A program made the translations under genes and the position numbers. A stretch of 64,000 nt of DNA from Anodontia alba. Taxonomy: Eukaryota > Mollusca > Bivalvia > Lucinida > Lucinidae. The stretch covers positions 123,066,839 to 123,130,838 of the forward strand of contig OZ024824.1 of assembly GCA_964016985.1 (NCBI GenBank). Direction: 5' to 3'. Within the stretch, counting starts at the first letter, position 1; every line of letters starts with the position of its first letter. Under the pieces are notes generated by a model that was given only the letters and a program-made list of their open reading frames with translations, ran no database searches and was not told the DNA's origin. Positions 21,708 through 32,417 of this stretch are shown here, one piece after another.

Positions 21708-23047
21708 CGAGGGATGTTCGAAATGAATTGCTTATTGTCCTCTAGCTCGATATCCACGTGGGGCACGATAAAAACCAATACATGCCTGTATAGGGCTATT
21801 CAATATCTACACAATGGTGTATAAATGTACATGTTAGACTAAGTGTAAGACATAAAATTTGCCATTTGAATACACGCAGTCATTGACCACTGCAGTAAAA
21901 ATGGTTGGTAGAAGCGTCGACAAAAAAGATGAAATACGGGCTTACATCAAAGCTCGCTCAAAACTTGGTTGTTCTTTGAAGAAGCTGATGACTGAAATTT
22001 CTACTGCTTTTGGACCTTCTTGTGTGTCCTATGACACAGTTCGACATAGGAAAAAGAAATTTGAGTCTGATGTAGAGTCCATCAAAAATGCACCGAAATC
22101 AGGTAGGCCAAAATCTGCATCTCGTAAAGAAATCGTTTCCAAAATAAAGGAAATCATTGAAGGAGATGCCAGATTTACAGTTCGTGATATTGCACGAAAG
22201 ATAGGCATATCACTATCAACGGTTCACCTTATTTTGAAGAAGCATTTGAAAGTCGGAAAGATTTCTGCTAGATGGGTGCCACGTCTGTTGACTGACGAGC
22301 AAAAGAGGCAAGGGGTTAAAGTGGCCAAAAAGCTGTTTCAAATGTTTCCAAAATATGACAAAAAGCAGTTTGCCAATGTCGTCGCAGGTGATGAAACCTG
22401 GGTCCATTATTTTGAGCCCGTCAGAAAGGTTAGCAATAAGATCTGGGCCACTAAACACAGCAAACGCCCAATAATTGCCAAACGTTCTTTGAGTACAAAG
22501 AAGGTTTTGTATGCAATCTTCTTCTCTGGTGAAGGAGTCGCAATAAAAGTGCCAGTGAAAATGGGCAAAAGCATCACCGGAAAGTACTACAAAGACATAG
22601 TACTGAAGAAACTGAAAAAGTATTATCAGAAACGACGCCCTGCCACTGGTTTTAAACATGTCCGTCTTCTACATGACAATGCCCCAGCTCATACCTCCGC
22701 AATAGTTACGGCGTTTTTGAAGAAAGAAAAAGTAACTGTTTTGCCTCACCCCCCGTATTCCCCAGACCTTGCCCCATGTGATTTCTTTTTGTTTCCGAAA
22801 TTGAAAGCATTCCTTGCTGGGCGGAAATACCAGTCCCGACAGGCACTTGGATCTGCCATTCATCAGTACCTTATTACTGTGCCCAAATCAGCGTACCGTG
22901 ACGCCTTCAAGAAGTGGATACATCGGCTGAAACTTTGCATTTCTAGCCACGGGGAGTACTTCGAGGGCATGAAATGAGTACTTCTGGGCTAACTTGAAAT
23001 TTGAAGTCTCCAGATAGAAATAAGCAATTCATTTCGAACATCCCTCG
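21708..23047 (+). mobile_element. Complete mariner transposon
   Basis: 1340 bp, flanked by TA at 21706-21707 and 23048-23049. The terminal inverted repeats (21708-21736 and 23019-23047) match perfectly over 29 bases, beginning cgagggatgttcgaaatg. A single uninterrupted transposase frame lies inside. Identical ends and an intact frame point to a recent, possibly still mobile, insertion. It sits in the spacer of the inverted array at 19070-24790. Confidence 0.95.
21859..22977 (+). CDS. mariner transposase (DD34D)
   Basis: Cut-and-paste transposase of the Tc1/mariner superfamily; acts in the nucleus on the element's own ends and inserts at TA. The frame gives 372 residues; starting at the second Met (21901) gives 358, closer to the usual 345-350, so 21901 may be the true start. 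N-terminal helix-turn-helix segments lie at about residues 38-68 and 105-128, joined by a GRP-type linker (SGRPKSAS, 81-88). A WVPRLL motif (139-144) follows, like WVPHEL of other mariners. Catalytic residues are D178 (GDETWVHYFEP), D273 (HDNAPAHTS) and D308 (SPDLAPCDFFLFP), with 34 residues between the last two, which defines mariner. No frameshift or stop. Codon usage and GC are richer than the surroundings, consistent with a recent arrival. Confidence 0.95.
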   Translation: MPFEYTQSLTTAVKMVGRSVDKKDEIRAYIKARSKLGCSLKKLMTEISTAFGPSCVSYDTVRHRKKKFESDVESIKNAPKSGRPKSASRKEIVSKIKEIIEGDARFTVRDIARKIGISLSTVHLILKKHLKVGKISARWVPRLLTDEQKRQGVKVAKKLFQMFPKYDKKQFANVVAGDETWVHYFEPVRKVSNKIWATKHSKRPIIAKRSLSTKKVLYAIFFSGEGVAIKVPVKMGKSITGKYYKDIVLKKLKKYYQKRRPATGFKHVRLLHDNAPAHTSAIVTAFLKKEKVTVLPHPPYSPDLAPCDFFLFPKLKAFLAGRKYQSRQALGSAIHQYLITVPKSAYRDAFKKWIHRLKLCISSHGEYFEGMK

Positions 23048-23049
23048 TA

Positions 23050-23600
23050 TACTGACCTGATATTTAAATTAATCTGCACTTCGCAGTATCAAACAAAGTA
23101 TACTAAATATGATAAACATTGATATAACTATTATTAATGAAAAACAAAATGCGATCAGGTAGGTGTGATAATCCAGTTAACGGTAACACCTGTTTAATCA
23201 GCCTGATGAGATGACCCGTGTTGATAATCCAATTATGATTATTCGATCACCGTGTCTTTAATGCAGTTAATGATTAAGTCAATAACCGATATCATACGAG
23301 ACAGTGTGGTGATAGGTTAGGTGTGGCAATCCAGTTACCATAGCACCTGTTTAATCACCCTTATGACAGGACCCATGTCGATCATCTAGTTAGGGTATCT
23401 TTAATACAGTTATAATTTTTCGCATGTTGAAATAGTTAACGCTATTTTTCTTTTTCATTCATTTTTTTCTTTATATTTCCTGTTTTATGAACTTCTTAAT
23501 ATTTCCTGTTTCATTTCCTTTGGGATCATCGGGCCCATTGTGGTTTATTTGAAAATGGAGTTCTGTTCATGTATATGATAGAGGGCATAGGCAGTGTTGC
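23050..23600. other. No gene recognised
   Basis: Right part of the spacer. An approximate direct repeat (gataggttaggtgtg.. and caggtaggtgtg..; 23155-23260 and 23308-23400) contains atccagtta and cacctgtttaatca. Nothing coding. Confidence 0.45.
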
Positions 23601-24790
23601 AATCTTCATTACTGCTTATGAAGAGTCTCAATAAAACCGAGACTCTCATTTTCTAATCTGTAGTGTGTTCTTTGTTTCCAAAGGCAATCTTTTTGATGTT
23701 TATTTATAGAATATGATTCCAATATAGTAAAAACATATTTAATATTGTCTTTATTGTCAGATATGATATAAACCATTAAGAAAAGGATATAAGTTGCAAA
23801 CAGGGGGAAACATGCTCCTTTTCGTAAAATATAACTCCATTTCGTCACTGATTTCACATAAGTAGTGGAACTATATCTTCTCCGTAGTTGATAAAATATG
23901 ATTCTAATAAAGTAAAATCATGTTTGATATTGCTTTTGTTGTCTGATCTGATATAAATCATGAAAACAGAATAAGAGTTGCAAACAAAGGGGAAACATGC
24001 TCCATTTCATAAAATATAAACTCCATTTCGTCACTGATATTACATAAGGAGTGGAGCTATATCTTCTCTGTTATTTATAAAATATGATTCTAATAAAATA
24101 AAATCATGTTTAATATTGTCTGATATGATATAAATCATGAAACTATAATAAAAGTTGCAAACAAGGGGTAACATGCTCCATTTCGTAAAATAAAAACTCC
24201 ATTTCGTCACTGATATTACATATGAGTGGAACTATATCTTCTCCATTGTTTATAAAATATGATTCTAATAAAGTAAAAACATGTTTAATATTGGTTTTGT
24301 AGTCTGATATGATATGAATCATGAAAATAGAATAAACGTTGCAAACAAGGGGGAAACGTGCTCCATTTCATAAAATAAGACTCCATTTCGTCACTGATAT
24401 ATATTACATAAGGAGTGGAACTATATTATCCTCTCCGTTGTTTATAAAATATGATTTTAATAAAGAAAAATCATATTTAATATTGCTTTAGTCAGATATG
24501 ATATAAATCATAAAAACAGAATAAAAGTTGCAAAAAGGGGAAAAACATGCTCCATTTCGTAAAATAAAACCATTTCGTCACTGATTTCACATAAGGAGTG
24601 GAATATATTTTCTCCGTTGTATATAAAATATGATTCCAATATAGCAAAATCATATTTAATATTGTTTTTACAGTCAGATATGATAGAAATCATTAAAACA
24701 GAATAAAAGTTGCAAAAAGGGGGAAAAAATGCTCCATTTCGTAAAACAAAACTCCATTTCGTCAATTTCGTAAAAAAAAAATCCATTCCT
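23600..24790 (-). repeat. Right arm of inverted acgaaatggag array
   Basis: Six to seven tandem units of about 170-180 bases. Each carries atgctccatttcgtaaaat, actccatttcgtcactgat, a tataaaatatgattctaata segment and gttgcaaacaaggggg. Read on the minus strand, the acgaaatggag words match the arm at 19070-19790. The two minus-strand open frames here (23609-23857, 24508-24786) are translations of the repeat unit. Confidence 0.75.
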
Positions 24791-25335
24791 GTATTTAGGG
24801 GATTCGCATGTTCTGAGTGTTTTAAAACTAAAAAACTTTATATATGCAAGCAAAATTTTCTCTGAACAATAACATTACTTTACCATGGAAAGGAAATACC
24901 AAAATAAATGTTCCTAAAAATATTTTATAAACTTTTGCATCGTGGCTGCTCAGATTAAGTCAATTCGATTTTTAGAAACTCCGAGCAAGAGATACCAGCG
25001 AGGAAAAAAATGTACAATTTTCGGTCTCTTCAAATATTTTTGGACTATAAAGTAGGGATAGTGGGGCATTTTCAGAAAAAAAAGTAGGGAAAAGTAGGAA
25101 CATGTAGTAATAATCAAAGTACCTAATGCTAATGGCTGAAGTCTACTGATTAAGGTCACTGCTTCTAGTTCTAATGCAGTTCAAGTGGCAATGAAGCATT
25201 AGGTTTTTTTTTGTTTCTTTTTTGGGAAACATTAAATCCAATACAGCTGACTCTGATCATAACAATGAAACTGTCAAAGTTGTTGCGCATTGTTTTGCGC
25301 ACTGTCGAGGGGACCAGTAATTTTTCGGTACAGGT
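24791..25335. other. No gene recognised
   Basis: Contains aaagtaggg and aaaagtaggaa words at 25050-25105, which resemble 19045-19115 in the same orientation, so both arrays are bordered by the same short sequence. Otherwise unremarkable. Confidence 0.4.
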
Positions 25336-25916
25336 ATTTGGCTAGTTCCGGGTTTTAGCAAGTTCCGAATATAAGTGAAATAAAAAAAAAAAAAAACGTC
25401 ATCAAATACATGATAGCCGTCAGAATTAAAAAGGAAAAATTGGTATGATTCTGTCGTTCATTTGTTCTTCTTCATATATCAGAAAATAAATGTGGGAAAT
25501 ATAACCTTATTGATCGATACGATCCGATTTCCCCTAACAACCCTACGCATAACATAAATTTGTGCATCCGATTTAGTCAGTTGGGATAAAGTGTTTACAC
25601 GCTGTGTTTAAAGGTGTGTAGATGTCGATGTAGTGTATGTAAAAGAATCTTAAACACGTGACAGACGACTGAAGCGAATATATGAGCCTCGTCATGAGAT
25701 AATCTGCTTTATGCCATATGCGAACAACAAAGATACATGGTTTGTGCACCTTCGCAGTCTGATTGGCACCGTTGTTCGCTGTCTAGACAGTATATACTAC
25801 CTATCAAAACTTCCAAGACTAGCTTATCTGGCGCCGTGGCTGCGTTAGCTAGTCTATGGCTGAGTAGGCCGGTCTGAGTCTTACTTCGTTATATAGTAAA
25901 CTAAGAGGAAAAAGTG

Positions 25917-25989
25917 TGCCCGATGCAGGACTCGAACCCGCGACCCCCTGCTTGCAAGTCAGGTGCTCTACCAACTGAGCTAACCGGGG
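25917..25989 (-). tRNA. tRNA-like gene, anticodon TGC (copy 1)
   Basis: 73-nt cloverleaf on the minus strand. D arm gctc/gagc, anticodon loop CTTGCAA, T arm GCGGG/CCTGC, discriminator A. Pol III boxes are ideal (TAGCTCAGTTGG and GGTTCGAGTCC), and a run of five T follows at once (25914-25907 region read on the minus strand). TGC would read alanine codons, but there is no G3:U70 pair, the usual alanine identity element. The acceptor begins GCCC-like, and the 31:39 pair is A-G. In this copy an extra C also breaks the first acceptor pair. A tRNA-shaped gene whose identity and function are unsure. Confidence 0.7.
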
Positions 25990-26134
25990 CGACAGTCCCG
26001 CCAATCACCACACTCCTCCCCCTTTTAACTTTTTAGTGCAAGGCATCAACTGAACATACTATCAGTTTCTAGCCCTTCCCCGCACTCACCAGTTTACCTC
26101 GTCGCCATTATAGTAAACTAAGGAGGAAAAAGTG

Positions 26135-26207
26135 TGCCCGATGCAGGACTCGAACCCGCGACCCCCTGCTTGCAAGTCAGGTGCTCTACCAACTGAGCTA
26201 ACCGGGC
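26135..26207 (-). tRNA. tRNA-like gene, anticodon TGC (copy 2)
   Basis: The same 73-nt sequence as copy 1, here with a full 7-bp acceptor stem (GCCCGGT with ATCGGGC). About 20 bases on each side are also shared with copy 1, including a five-T pol III terminator, so the unit duplicated as roughly 115 bp with a 218-bp offset. The body, with GACTTGCAAG in the anticodon arm and GGGTCGCGGGTTCGAGTCC, looks unlike the usual animal alanine tRNA. It could be a tRNA relative dispersed with transposons. Confidence 0.75.
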
Positions 26208-26684
26208 CGACAGTCCTGCCTATCACCACAGTATAAACCTCGAAGATAGGTTTTCTCGTGTCGTCGCTTATATTATCTGCATTTTGACGAAGTACGGGGA
26301 GACTTTGTAGGGGCATCACACAGCGCTAAACACCAGCTACAATTGGATTAATTAACACATAATTTTACTGCAAGCATATTTTATTTTCGGGCTTCAGAAG
26401 GGGGAAATTAGGACCTTATGCGCATACTCCTTTCAACTTCTTAAACCTCACTGAAATATGTTTATATTGGAAAGATTATTAAATCCAGAAAATAGGAGCT
26501 ATATATAAATCTTGCAGTAAGGGGGGTGTACATGCCGAAAATCGTTATGCCACGAATTATGCGGTTTTAAGGTCTTTGTGAACCTGTCCCTTTGTGACGA
26601 ATGTCTTTATATCGAATTAATTTTCTCCTAACACATAACACAAGTTAATAAAGTAATATATAGAGGCTGTTGCATTATCCGAGG

Positions 26685-26719
<35 letters not shown>

Positions 26720-26963
26720 TATCCCTCATTCATTATGCGGAACTACCAAAACTATTCGGAACTAGCCATATCAGTGGTGTACTTCACAGTCCTCGCAAGG
26801 GCAGAACCAAAGGCGAATGAAAAATTCTTTGGTGTGGTATTTCGTTCAAGGATGGATAGTACTCTGTATCGTCCAAAAAAAGTCCTAGTTTTGATTAGCC
26901 AATTATTTGAAAATCGTTATGAAGCATAGCCTTACCCGGAACTAGCCAAATGACTGTACTAGA

Positions 26964-26992
26964 AAGACCGAAAAACACCGAAAAAAAATGCT

Positions 26993-27028
<36 letters not shown>

Positions 27029-27394
27029 GCCGGAAAACACACACACAAAAATATACCAGAAATACATACGAAATGGATTCATGGGAGGGAAGGGTGTGGC
27101 GAAAACACCAGAATCAGATGAAACAACGGAATCAAAATTCTCGATGAAAAACACATCATCTCGTCTAGAGATTACTCGCCGAAAACAGCCTAAACTTCTG
27201 GAAGTAAACATCATTGGATATATTTTTGCAGACTAAATCATGCAGACCAGTGGACCATAGACCGGACCCGTAGTGGACAAAAGGGACATTTTGCAGACGC
27301 AAGTACCTTGCAGACCTGCTTTTGTGCAGACTATATAGTGAATAATTTTGTGTCATTTACTTTCCGATGCTCTGTATCATCCGTAGTACTTCGT
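26964..27394. other. Poly-A tract and unassigned sequence
   Basis: A pure A run at 26995-27027. A plus-strand frame 26988-27236 after the run ends near a possible splice donor (ctggaa|gtaaac, 27198-27204) and reads as charged, but matches nothing I know. Confidence 0.35.
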
Positions 27395-28195
27395 TCCGTC
27401 GTTTCGGTCCTGAGTCGTTTCGGCACTGAGTCGTTTCGGTCCAGGGTCGTTTCAGCCTGGGTCGTTTCGGCAAATTTTCGTGGGTCGTTTCGGCCTGAAA
27501 TCCCTGTAGGTTATGTATGATAAGTTAAACTGTAATGTGGTCGTTTGATGAAAGTCTAGTTCTGTCATAGGTCGTGGTTTATAGGGTATAGCCTTTTTCT
27601 AACAGCCTTTTTCTAAATCACGCAAAGATTTTTTTTTAACGCACAGTAATTTCTTTATAACACATGCTTAGCACTTTAATCCTTAAAGCTCACAGCAAAA
27701 TTTCGAGCAGACAACCTTTGAAAAGTTTTATCTATTTCATTTCATTTTATTTTATTTATTTATTCATTTACTTTAAAAGAAAACGAGTCTTGACATTTCA
27801 TGTCACAAGAAATGATAAGACTTATTTTCTTTAAAAAAAAAAAAAGACAATATATTTTAGAATGTTGTCGTTACAAAGTTGCCTAATGCTTTACAGATTA
27901 ATTCAACACTATTAAGGTAATGTCCTTCAGTAGTTGTACCTTTTTAGGACTGTCCGGCCGCCATTCGCCAACAGTCAAACGTCAAACAAACCATATTCAA
28001 TTAACACGCACGAGTTTTCACACTTCAGTTAATTGATTACTACCTGGAGTATCACTAAGGATTAAAGACTAACAACAACTGGCCTGAGTTTTCTCACTTT
28101 GATAAATCGATTACCAAGTATCAAAACAAACATGTGCATCAACAATGACTGCCTCTTTCATTTATACTTTAATCAAATATAACAAGGATGAAAGC

Positions 28196-28248
<53 letters not shown>

Positions 28249-28313
28249 CGTCAATGTGTCTGTCTGTCTGTCCGTCCGTCCGTACGCCCGCCCTCCCGCT
28301 CATCCACCCATAC

Positions 28314-28346
<33 letters not shown>

Positions 28347-28705
28347 AACATTTAATTTAAACAACAACAAAAAGAAAAAAATCTATCCATCCGTACATAC
28401 ATACAAAGGTACATACGTACATACTTCCGTCTGTCTGTCCGTCCATCTCTGTATAAACCCGATTACTGTATCTCCAAACAATGAAGTGGGAAAGATCTAT
28501 CTATCCTGGCATCATTCGCCCATGTGTCCTTCTATCCATCTTATAAACCTATGTTTATACCCTATCATATTGAAATTGGGCCAAAACGACTCAGGGCTGA
28601 AACGACGCAGGGCCGAAATGACCCACCTACCGAGGCCGAAACGACCCACCCCAAAAATGGCCGAAACGACCCGGCTGAAACGACCAAGGGCAGAAACGAC
28701 CCAGA
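27395..28705. mobile_element. Foldback element with gtcgtttcggcc arrays
   Basis: Seven or so copies of gtcgtttcggcc-like words (27397-27500) face about eight complementary copies (gccgaaacgaccc; 28578-28700). Words are 12-16 bases apart. The 1.1-kb interior has a degenerate family C hairpin (27680-27890), a CTAT microsatellite (28195-28250) and a second one (28312-28346). The architecture matches the ends of the Mutator-like element at 29359-36437, whose end word is gacaactcggccc; it may be a non-autonomous relative. No target duplication found. Confidence 0.6.
28195..28350. repeat. CTAT/CTGT/CCGT microsatellite cluster
   Basis: (CTAT)n at 28195-28248, changing to tgtc and cgtc words, then (CTAT)n again at 28312-28346. 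The open frame 28145-28360 is a translation of the repeat. Confidence 0.9.
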
Positions 28706-28796
28706 TTACATCATTACGTTGATCCGTCAAAAATAGACTATTACTCAATGGGTATCAGTTTTCATTATATTTTCATAAACAAATGAATTATTTTTT

Positions 28797-29349
28797 ATGA
28801 AAAGAGAAAGAATTAAAGGCAATGATCAGGAATCGATACAATTACCTAACACCTTCCGTCCAAGACACAAAGGGAAAGAAGGACGTACTTCAGTAAAGCA
28901 ACGGCACCACAATCAAAACACTACAAGCAGAAAGCCAAAAGGACAGTTTCTTTCTCGAAAAAAAAAATTGGCCAAATGGCTATCTAAAATAAAAAAAAAT
29001 CACTAGGACATACATGCAAAGACATACAATAATAAAAATAGTAAACCACAGCAGAAGCACCGCTTTAGAACAGTCAGTAAAAAACTTATTGTTTGGCTTA
29101 AATCAATTTTACGCGGCCACAACCCTCGCCCTTAGTTCTACCGTGGTATACACAAGACATTTGTTCAGTCCACGTGAAGGGTTTCTAACGTATCAGTGCA
29201 GCATCTCCAAGAACATAAAATCATACAGAGATGAAACAATGATGAGGATTCGACAGCAAGAAATAACTGAAATGCTCAAGCAAAATAAAACCAACAGTTG
29301 GACTCCGGTGGGCCCGACCAGAGCCAGAGCAACAGACACCAACCAACAT
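28797..29349 (+). other. Unrecognised open frames beside the MULE
   Basis: Two adjacent frames (28797-29006 and 29014-29505, the latter entering the MULE end). The part before 29350 is basic, then mixed, with no repeat content that I can name. Sequences such as EITEMLKQNKTNSWTPVG look protein-like, but I recognise no family. It could be a remnant of an older element or an exon; low certainty. Confidence 0.25.
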
Positions 29350-29358
29350 ATCTCTGAA

Positions 29359-29574
29359 TGGGTTCAGGACAACTCGGCCCAAAGACAAGTCGGCCCAGGA
29401 CAACTCGGCCCCGAAAAAAAAAACGGCCCAAGACAACTCGGCCCAAGTCGTCCTAATTTCAGAAGACAACTCGGTCCAAATTGCAGAAGACGACTCGGCT
29501 CATAAAAATCAGACCAGGCACCTCTTAATATATTAAAGTAATTGGATGGTGGCACTTGTATTGCTCTGTACCTG
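29359..29574. repeat. Left terminal inverted repeat of the MULE
   Basis: Starts gggttcaggacaactcggcc and carries five to six copies of a cggccca/cggtcca word before 29500. The inner half pairs with 36318-36410. Confidence 0.8.
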
Positions 29575-30149
29575 AAGTATTCAGACAGCGAAACAAATTT
29601 GATCGCAAGCTAAGGAAGATAAATGTACATATAGCCGCATCCTACCCATCACGCACACATGCAGTGTGCATGTAACTCAACAGTCTCAAATTAAATGAGC
29701 CACGCCAGTAGCCATTTCTTTAAAAATAATTGAAGCTTTTCGTTACATTTTTTAACCTTTAACGTTTTTTGTTTCTTTCTTTTACTTTTCAATAAAGGTT
29801 AAAAAATGCATCAATGCCACACCACGGGGAGGCGCTTCAAATCATGGCCCAAAAGTGTGTTTTTTTGTGTTTTTTTTTTTTTTTTTTTTTTTTTTTGTAT
29901 TTTTGCCTTATTTCTTCACAATTTGTTAAATTCAGCCACATCTTTTGTCACTTTTATGACCATATCGAAAAGTATCCTTTAATTTTACATACTCCAAACA
30001 GAATTCACACGAAAATAATATATCCAATAAAATTGTTAATTCTGTTTTACCTTCGTCACGTTTAAGAAAATATTAGAAAACCGGAAACAGTCACGTATAC
30101 TCGATAGCACACAATTAGATATCAATGTTAATATTTCCCAAAGATATTA

Positions 30150-30629
30150 CGCCCCCGGTCCATATATTCCACCACACTTATTCAGCAAACCATTTCCACT
30201 GACAGTCCCTGTTTCATAATCACTTCAAGAGCGAAAAAGTTTCCCTTGTATAGCTCTACTGTTCTTTCTCTGGTAGAGACGCAATTTTCTCTCCGATACC
30301 ATATTGATTTGTGTTGGTAGTAAGCTTGCTTCTTTGTAAAGGAGACTAATGAGGAGATAAAACTGTAGATTTCCCTTCTGCGCCCGTCTGTTAATTCTGT
30401 GATGCCATCCCTCGCAGTCGTTATTTGTTCGTATAGTCTGGCCGGATACACACCACGATTGGATCGCCCATACAGTACTGGACAACCATGTGTCAGCCGT
30501 AACTTGTTCGCCGTCTGCTTTCTCTCGCAGATTCCTGAAGGTTGGCTCGATGTGTTCAGGGAGAGGAGAGGGGAGAGCGAAGACCTTTCTGATGAACTTG
30601 TATACGTCATCTCGTTGCGCGTACGCTAC
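30150..30629 (-). pseudogene. MULE transposase, C-terminal exon (broken)
   Basis: Last exon of the transposase gene. A good acceptor (atatgtttcag) precedes 30629. In phase 0 it reads VAYAQRDDVYKFIRKVFALP, then TWLSSTV..W and the family mark IRTNNDCEGWHHRINRRA, then LLYKEA and a basic tail. These are the features of the C-terminal half of MULE/FLYWCH-type transposases. The frame closes with TGA at 30225-30227, but beyond it the same frame continues with family-like residues (SDYETGTVSGNGLLNK, to about 30183). The TGA therefore probably replaced a tryptophan codon, and the copy is inactive. Confidence 0.8.
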
Positions 30630-30717
30630 CTGAAACATATCAATATTAGCTTCACAATATTATTCAGTAAAAACGTAAAACGATAATACCCCGCCATTAT
30701 TGTGTTATAGGCAGATA

Positions 30718-31941
30718 CCCAGCGAACAAAACATGTGGGACCCACACGGGCCCCAGACGGGGTGTTACATGGGTCCTATATGGCCAACCCATTTGGGCCT
30801 CATGTGTTTTTTTTTGTTTTTTGTTGTTTTTTTTTTTTGTTTTTTTTTTTTTGCAACAGGGATCCAAATGGGATCCACAAGGGTAAGCCATTTGGGTCAC
30901 ATATAGGAACCTATAAAAAAGGCTTTTGTTCGATTTGTGCTTGTTTGGATTTGTCGGTTTCCTCTTCCTCTTGGGGTCTGGGAAGGGCTGCGTTTTGTGA
31001 TTGTGGCACTCCCTGGATTTTTCTCTTACCTTTTTTTTTCATATGGGAACCTGTGGTTCTTCCTAGCAATATAGTTAAGACATTTGTCTTCCAGAAATAG
31101 ACTTTAGACCAATAATTACAAGTCCCCAGTCCACTTGAAAGACTGGTTAGGATCTACATTTGCAATATTATGCACATGTATGCAATCGATATGTCCTAGG
31201 CATCTTCGCCTTAGGAATCTTTATCAATAATTGGAGTTGGTGGCTTCAAATGTATTTATATATACCCCTCAATTTTAAAAGTATTTGGTGAATACGAATT
31301 AAAATAAAAATATGCCCCATAAAACCATGTGCATGTCGGGGAAAATATTTTCGTAAACTTTGATGGATAATTTCAATTTTAATGAACAAAACGTTGTTTT
31401 TTTGTTTTTTTTTGTTGTTTTTTTTTTTTTTTTTTTTTTGCCTATGGGCATGGTGGGCGAAGCTTGCTTACCAAGTAATGCTTACTATCCGCGGACGCCT
31501 GATACACCCTTTGTTCTGGGGTCCATGTCTGTTGGTCTGAACATTCTGATTCGTCATTCGTTTATGGATTTATGAGTTTGGATTACGGCTTTGGTATCAT
31601 GACCACAACTACTTACATTCATGTCACGTAATTTCCTGTCCTTTTTTTTTTTTTTGGCATTTTGCTAAATTTATGATCGATTTTTTGCCCATAGTACACA
31701 TATTGGACCCATATTGGTCCCATATAGTAATAACCCAGTCAGGAACTTCTACACGAGAACCAAAAGTGTCCAACATTTGTATAACATGTACATGGGAGCC
31801 ATTTGGCCCCATTTAGGTATCTAGAAATTCTCATTTATCAATATTCTATTAGTTTTATCACAAGGTCCCACAAGGGGCCTATTTGGGCAATATGTCTTGA
31901 TTTTGCCCATATGGGACCCTTTTTACCTTGCAAGCTGGGTA
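30718..31941. mobile_element. TACCCAGC-ended element in the last MULE intron
   Basis: Ends tacccagcgaacaaaacatg and the complement of ttaccttgcaagctgggta are inverted repeats. Internal words such as catgtgggacccac, tgggtcctatatgg and atgggatccacaagg recur near both ends (30730-30900, 31690-31920). T-rich tracts lie at 30808-30853 and 31397-31440. No transposase. The poly-T open frames here are artefacts. Confidence 0.6.
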
Positions 31942-32214
31942 ACTCGTTCAAAAATTGAAGAAATTTGTCCATTAATAATAACAAAAAAAAAAACAGATCT
32001 CCATAATATCAATGCACATAACAATTTACGTGAAAAACCAATGACATTTACTCAAGTTATTGTCCAGAATCGAAATATTAAAATGTATACATTGGGTCGT
32101 AAGCAATCTACCCAAATACTGTAAACAGCAGACACAAAATGAATATAAACGGTTATGTCTTATATACGTATCATTCATGTTACGTTATCACATTATATAT
32201 CAATAACGGTATAC

Positions 32215-32391
32215 CTGGTCCTATTTGCTACATCTGCCGCCAAAGAATTGACTCCAATGGAATACGCAGTCACGAATATCTGGGTTGTCAAAGACATATC
32301 TGAGACCCTGCCATATCCTTACTTCAAAATCTGCTACGAATCTCTCAACGGACATTTGAACTGGAAGCATACGAAGAACAGCCTGGAAAAC
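32215..32391 (-). pseudogene. MULE transposase, catalytic exon with in-frame stop
   Basis: 177-nt exon, phase 0 to phase 0, between an acceptor (gtatgtttcag) and a donor (gaccag|gtatac at 32214). It reads VLRMLPVQMSVERFVADFEV then RYVFDNPDIRDCVFHWSQ, which matches the MULE core with its conserved acidic residue (DFE) and the C-x-x-H motif (CVFHWSQ). Four codons before the donor lies TAG (32221-32223, minus strand). Joined to the next exon, it leads straight into VAYAQRDD in the same frame. The plus-strand open frame over this region is a shadow. Confidence 0.85.
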
Positions 32392-32417
32392 CTGAAACAT
32401 ACAATATAATTTACATT

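Larger units (their letters stand above)
25336..26963. mobile_element. Inverted-repeat element carrying two tRNA-like genes
   Basis: About 1.63 kb. The left end (25337-25365: gtacag..atttggctagttccgggt) is matched by its complement on the right (26935-26962). The word agttccg recurs just inside both ends (25367-25373; 26741-26765 as complement), a subterminal repeat style like that of the Mutator-like element at 29359. The interior holds the two tRNA-like genes, a dispersed repeat (25680-25870) and a long poly-T (26686-26716). Target duplication not identified, so superfamily is open. Confidence 0.6.

Noticed and set aside
22216..22659. 147-codon minus-strand open frame
   Set aside because: Antisense to the mariner transposase, whose plus-strand frame carries all the catalytic motifs.
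26942..27236. Three overlapping frames around the poly-A run
   Set aside because: Created by the homopolymer. The part after it (to 27204) reads as charged and ends near a possible donor, but matches nothing.
30700..31575. Several 70-120-codon frames with long phenylalanine runs
   Set aside because: Translations of poly-T tracts within the TACCCAGC-ended element.
32155..32409. 84-codon plus-strand frame
   Set aside because: Complement of the MULE catalytic exon, where the minus strand has splice sites and family motifs.
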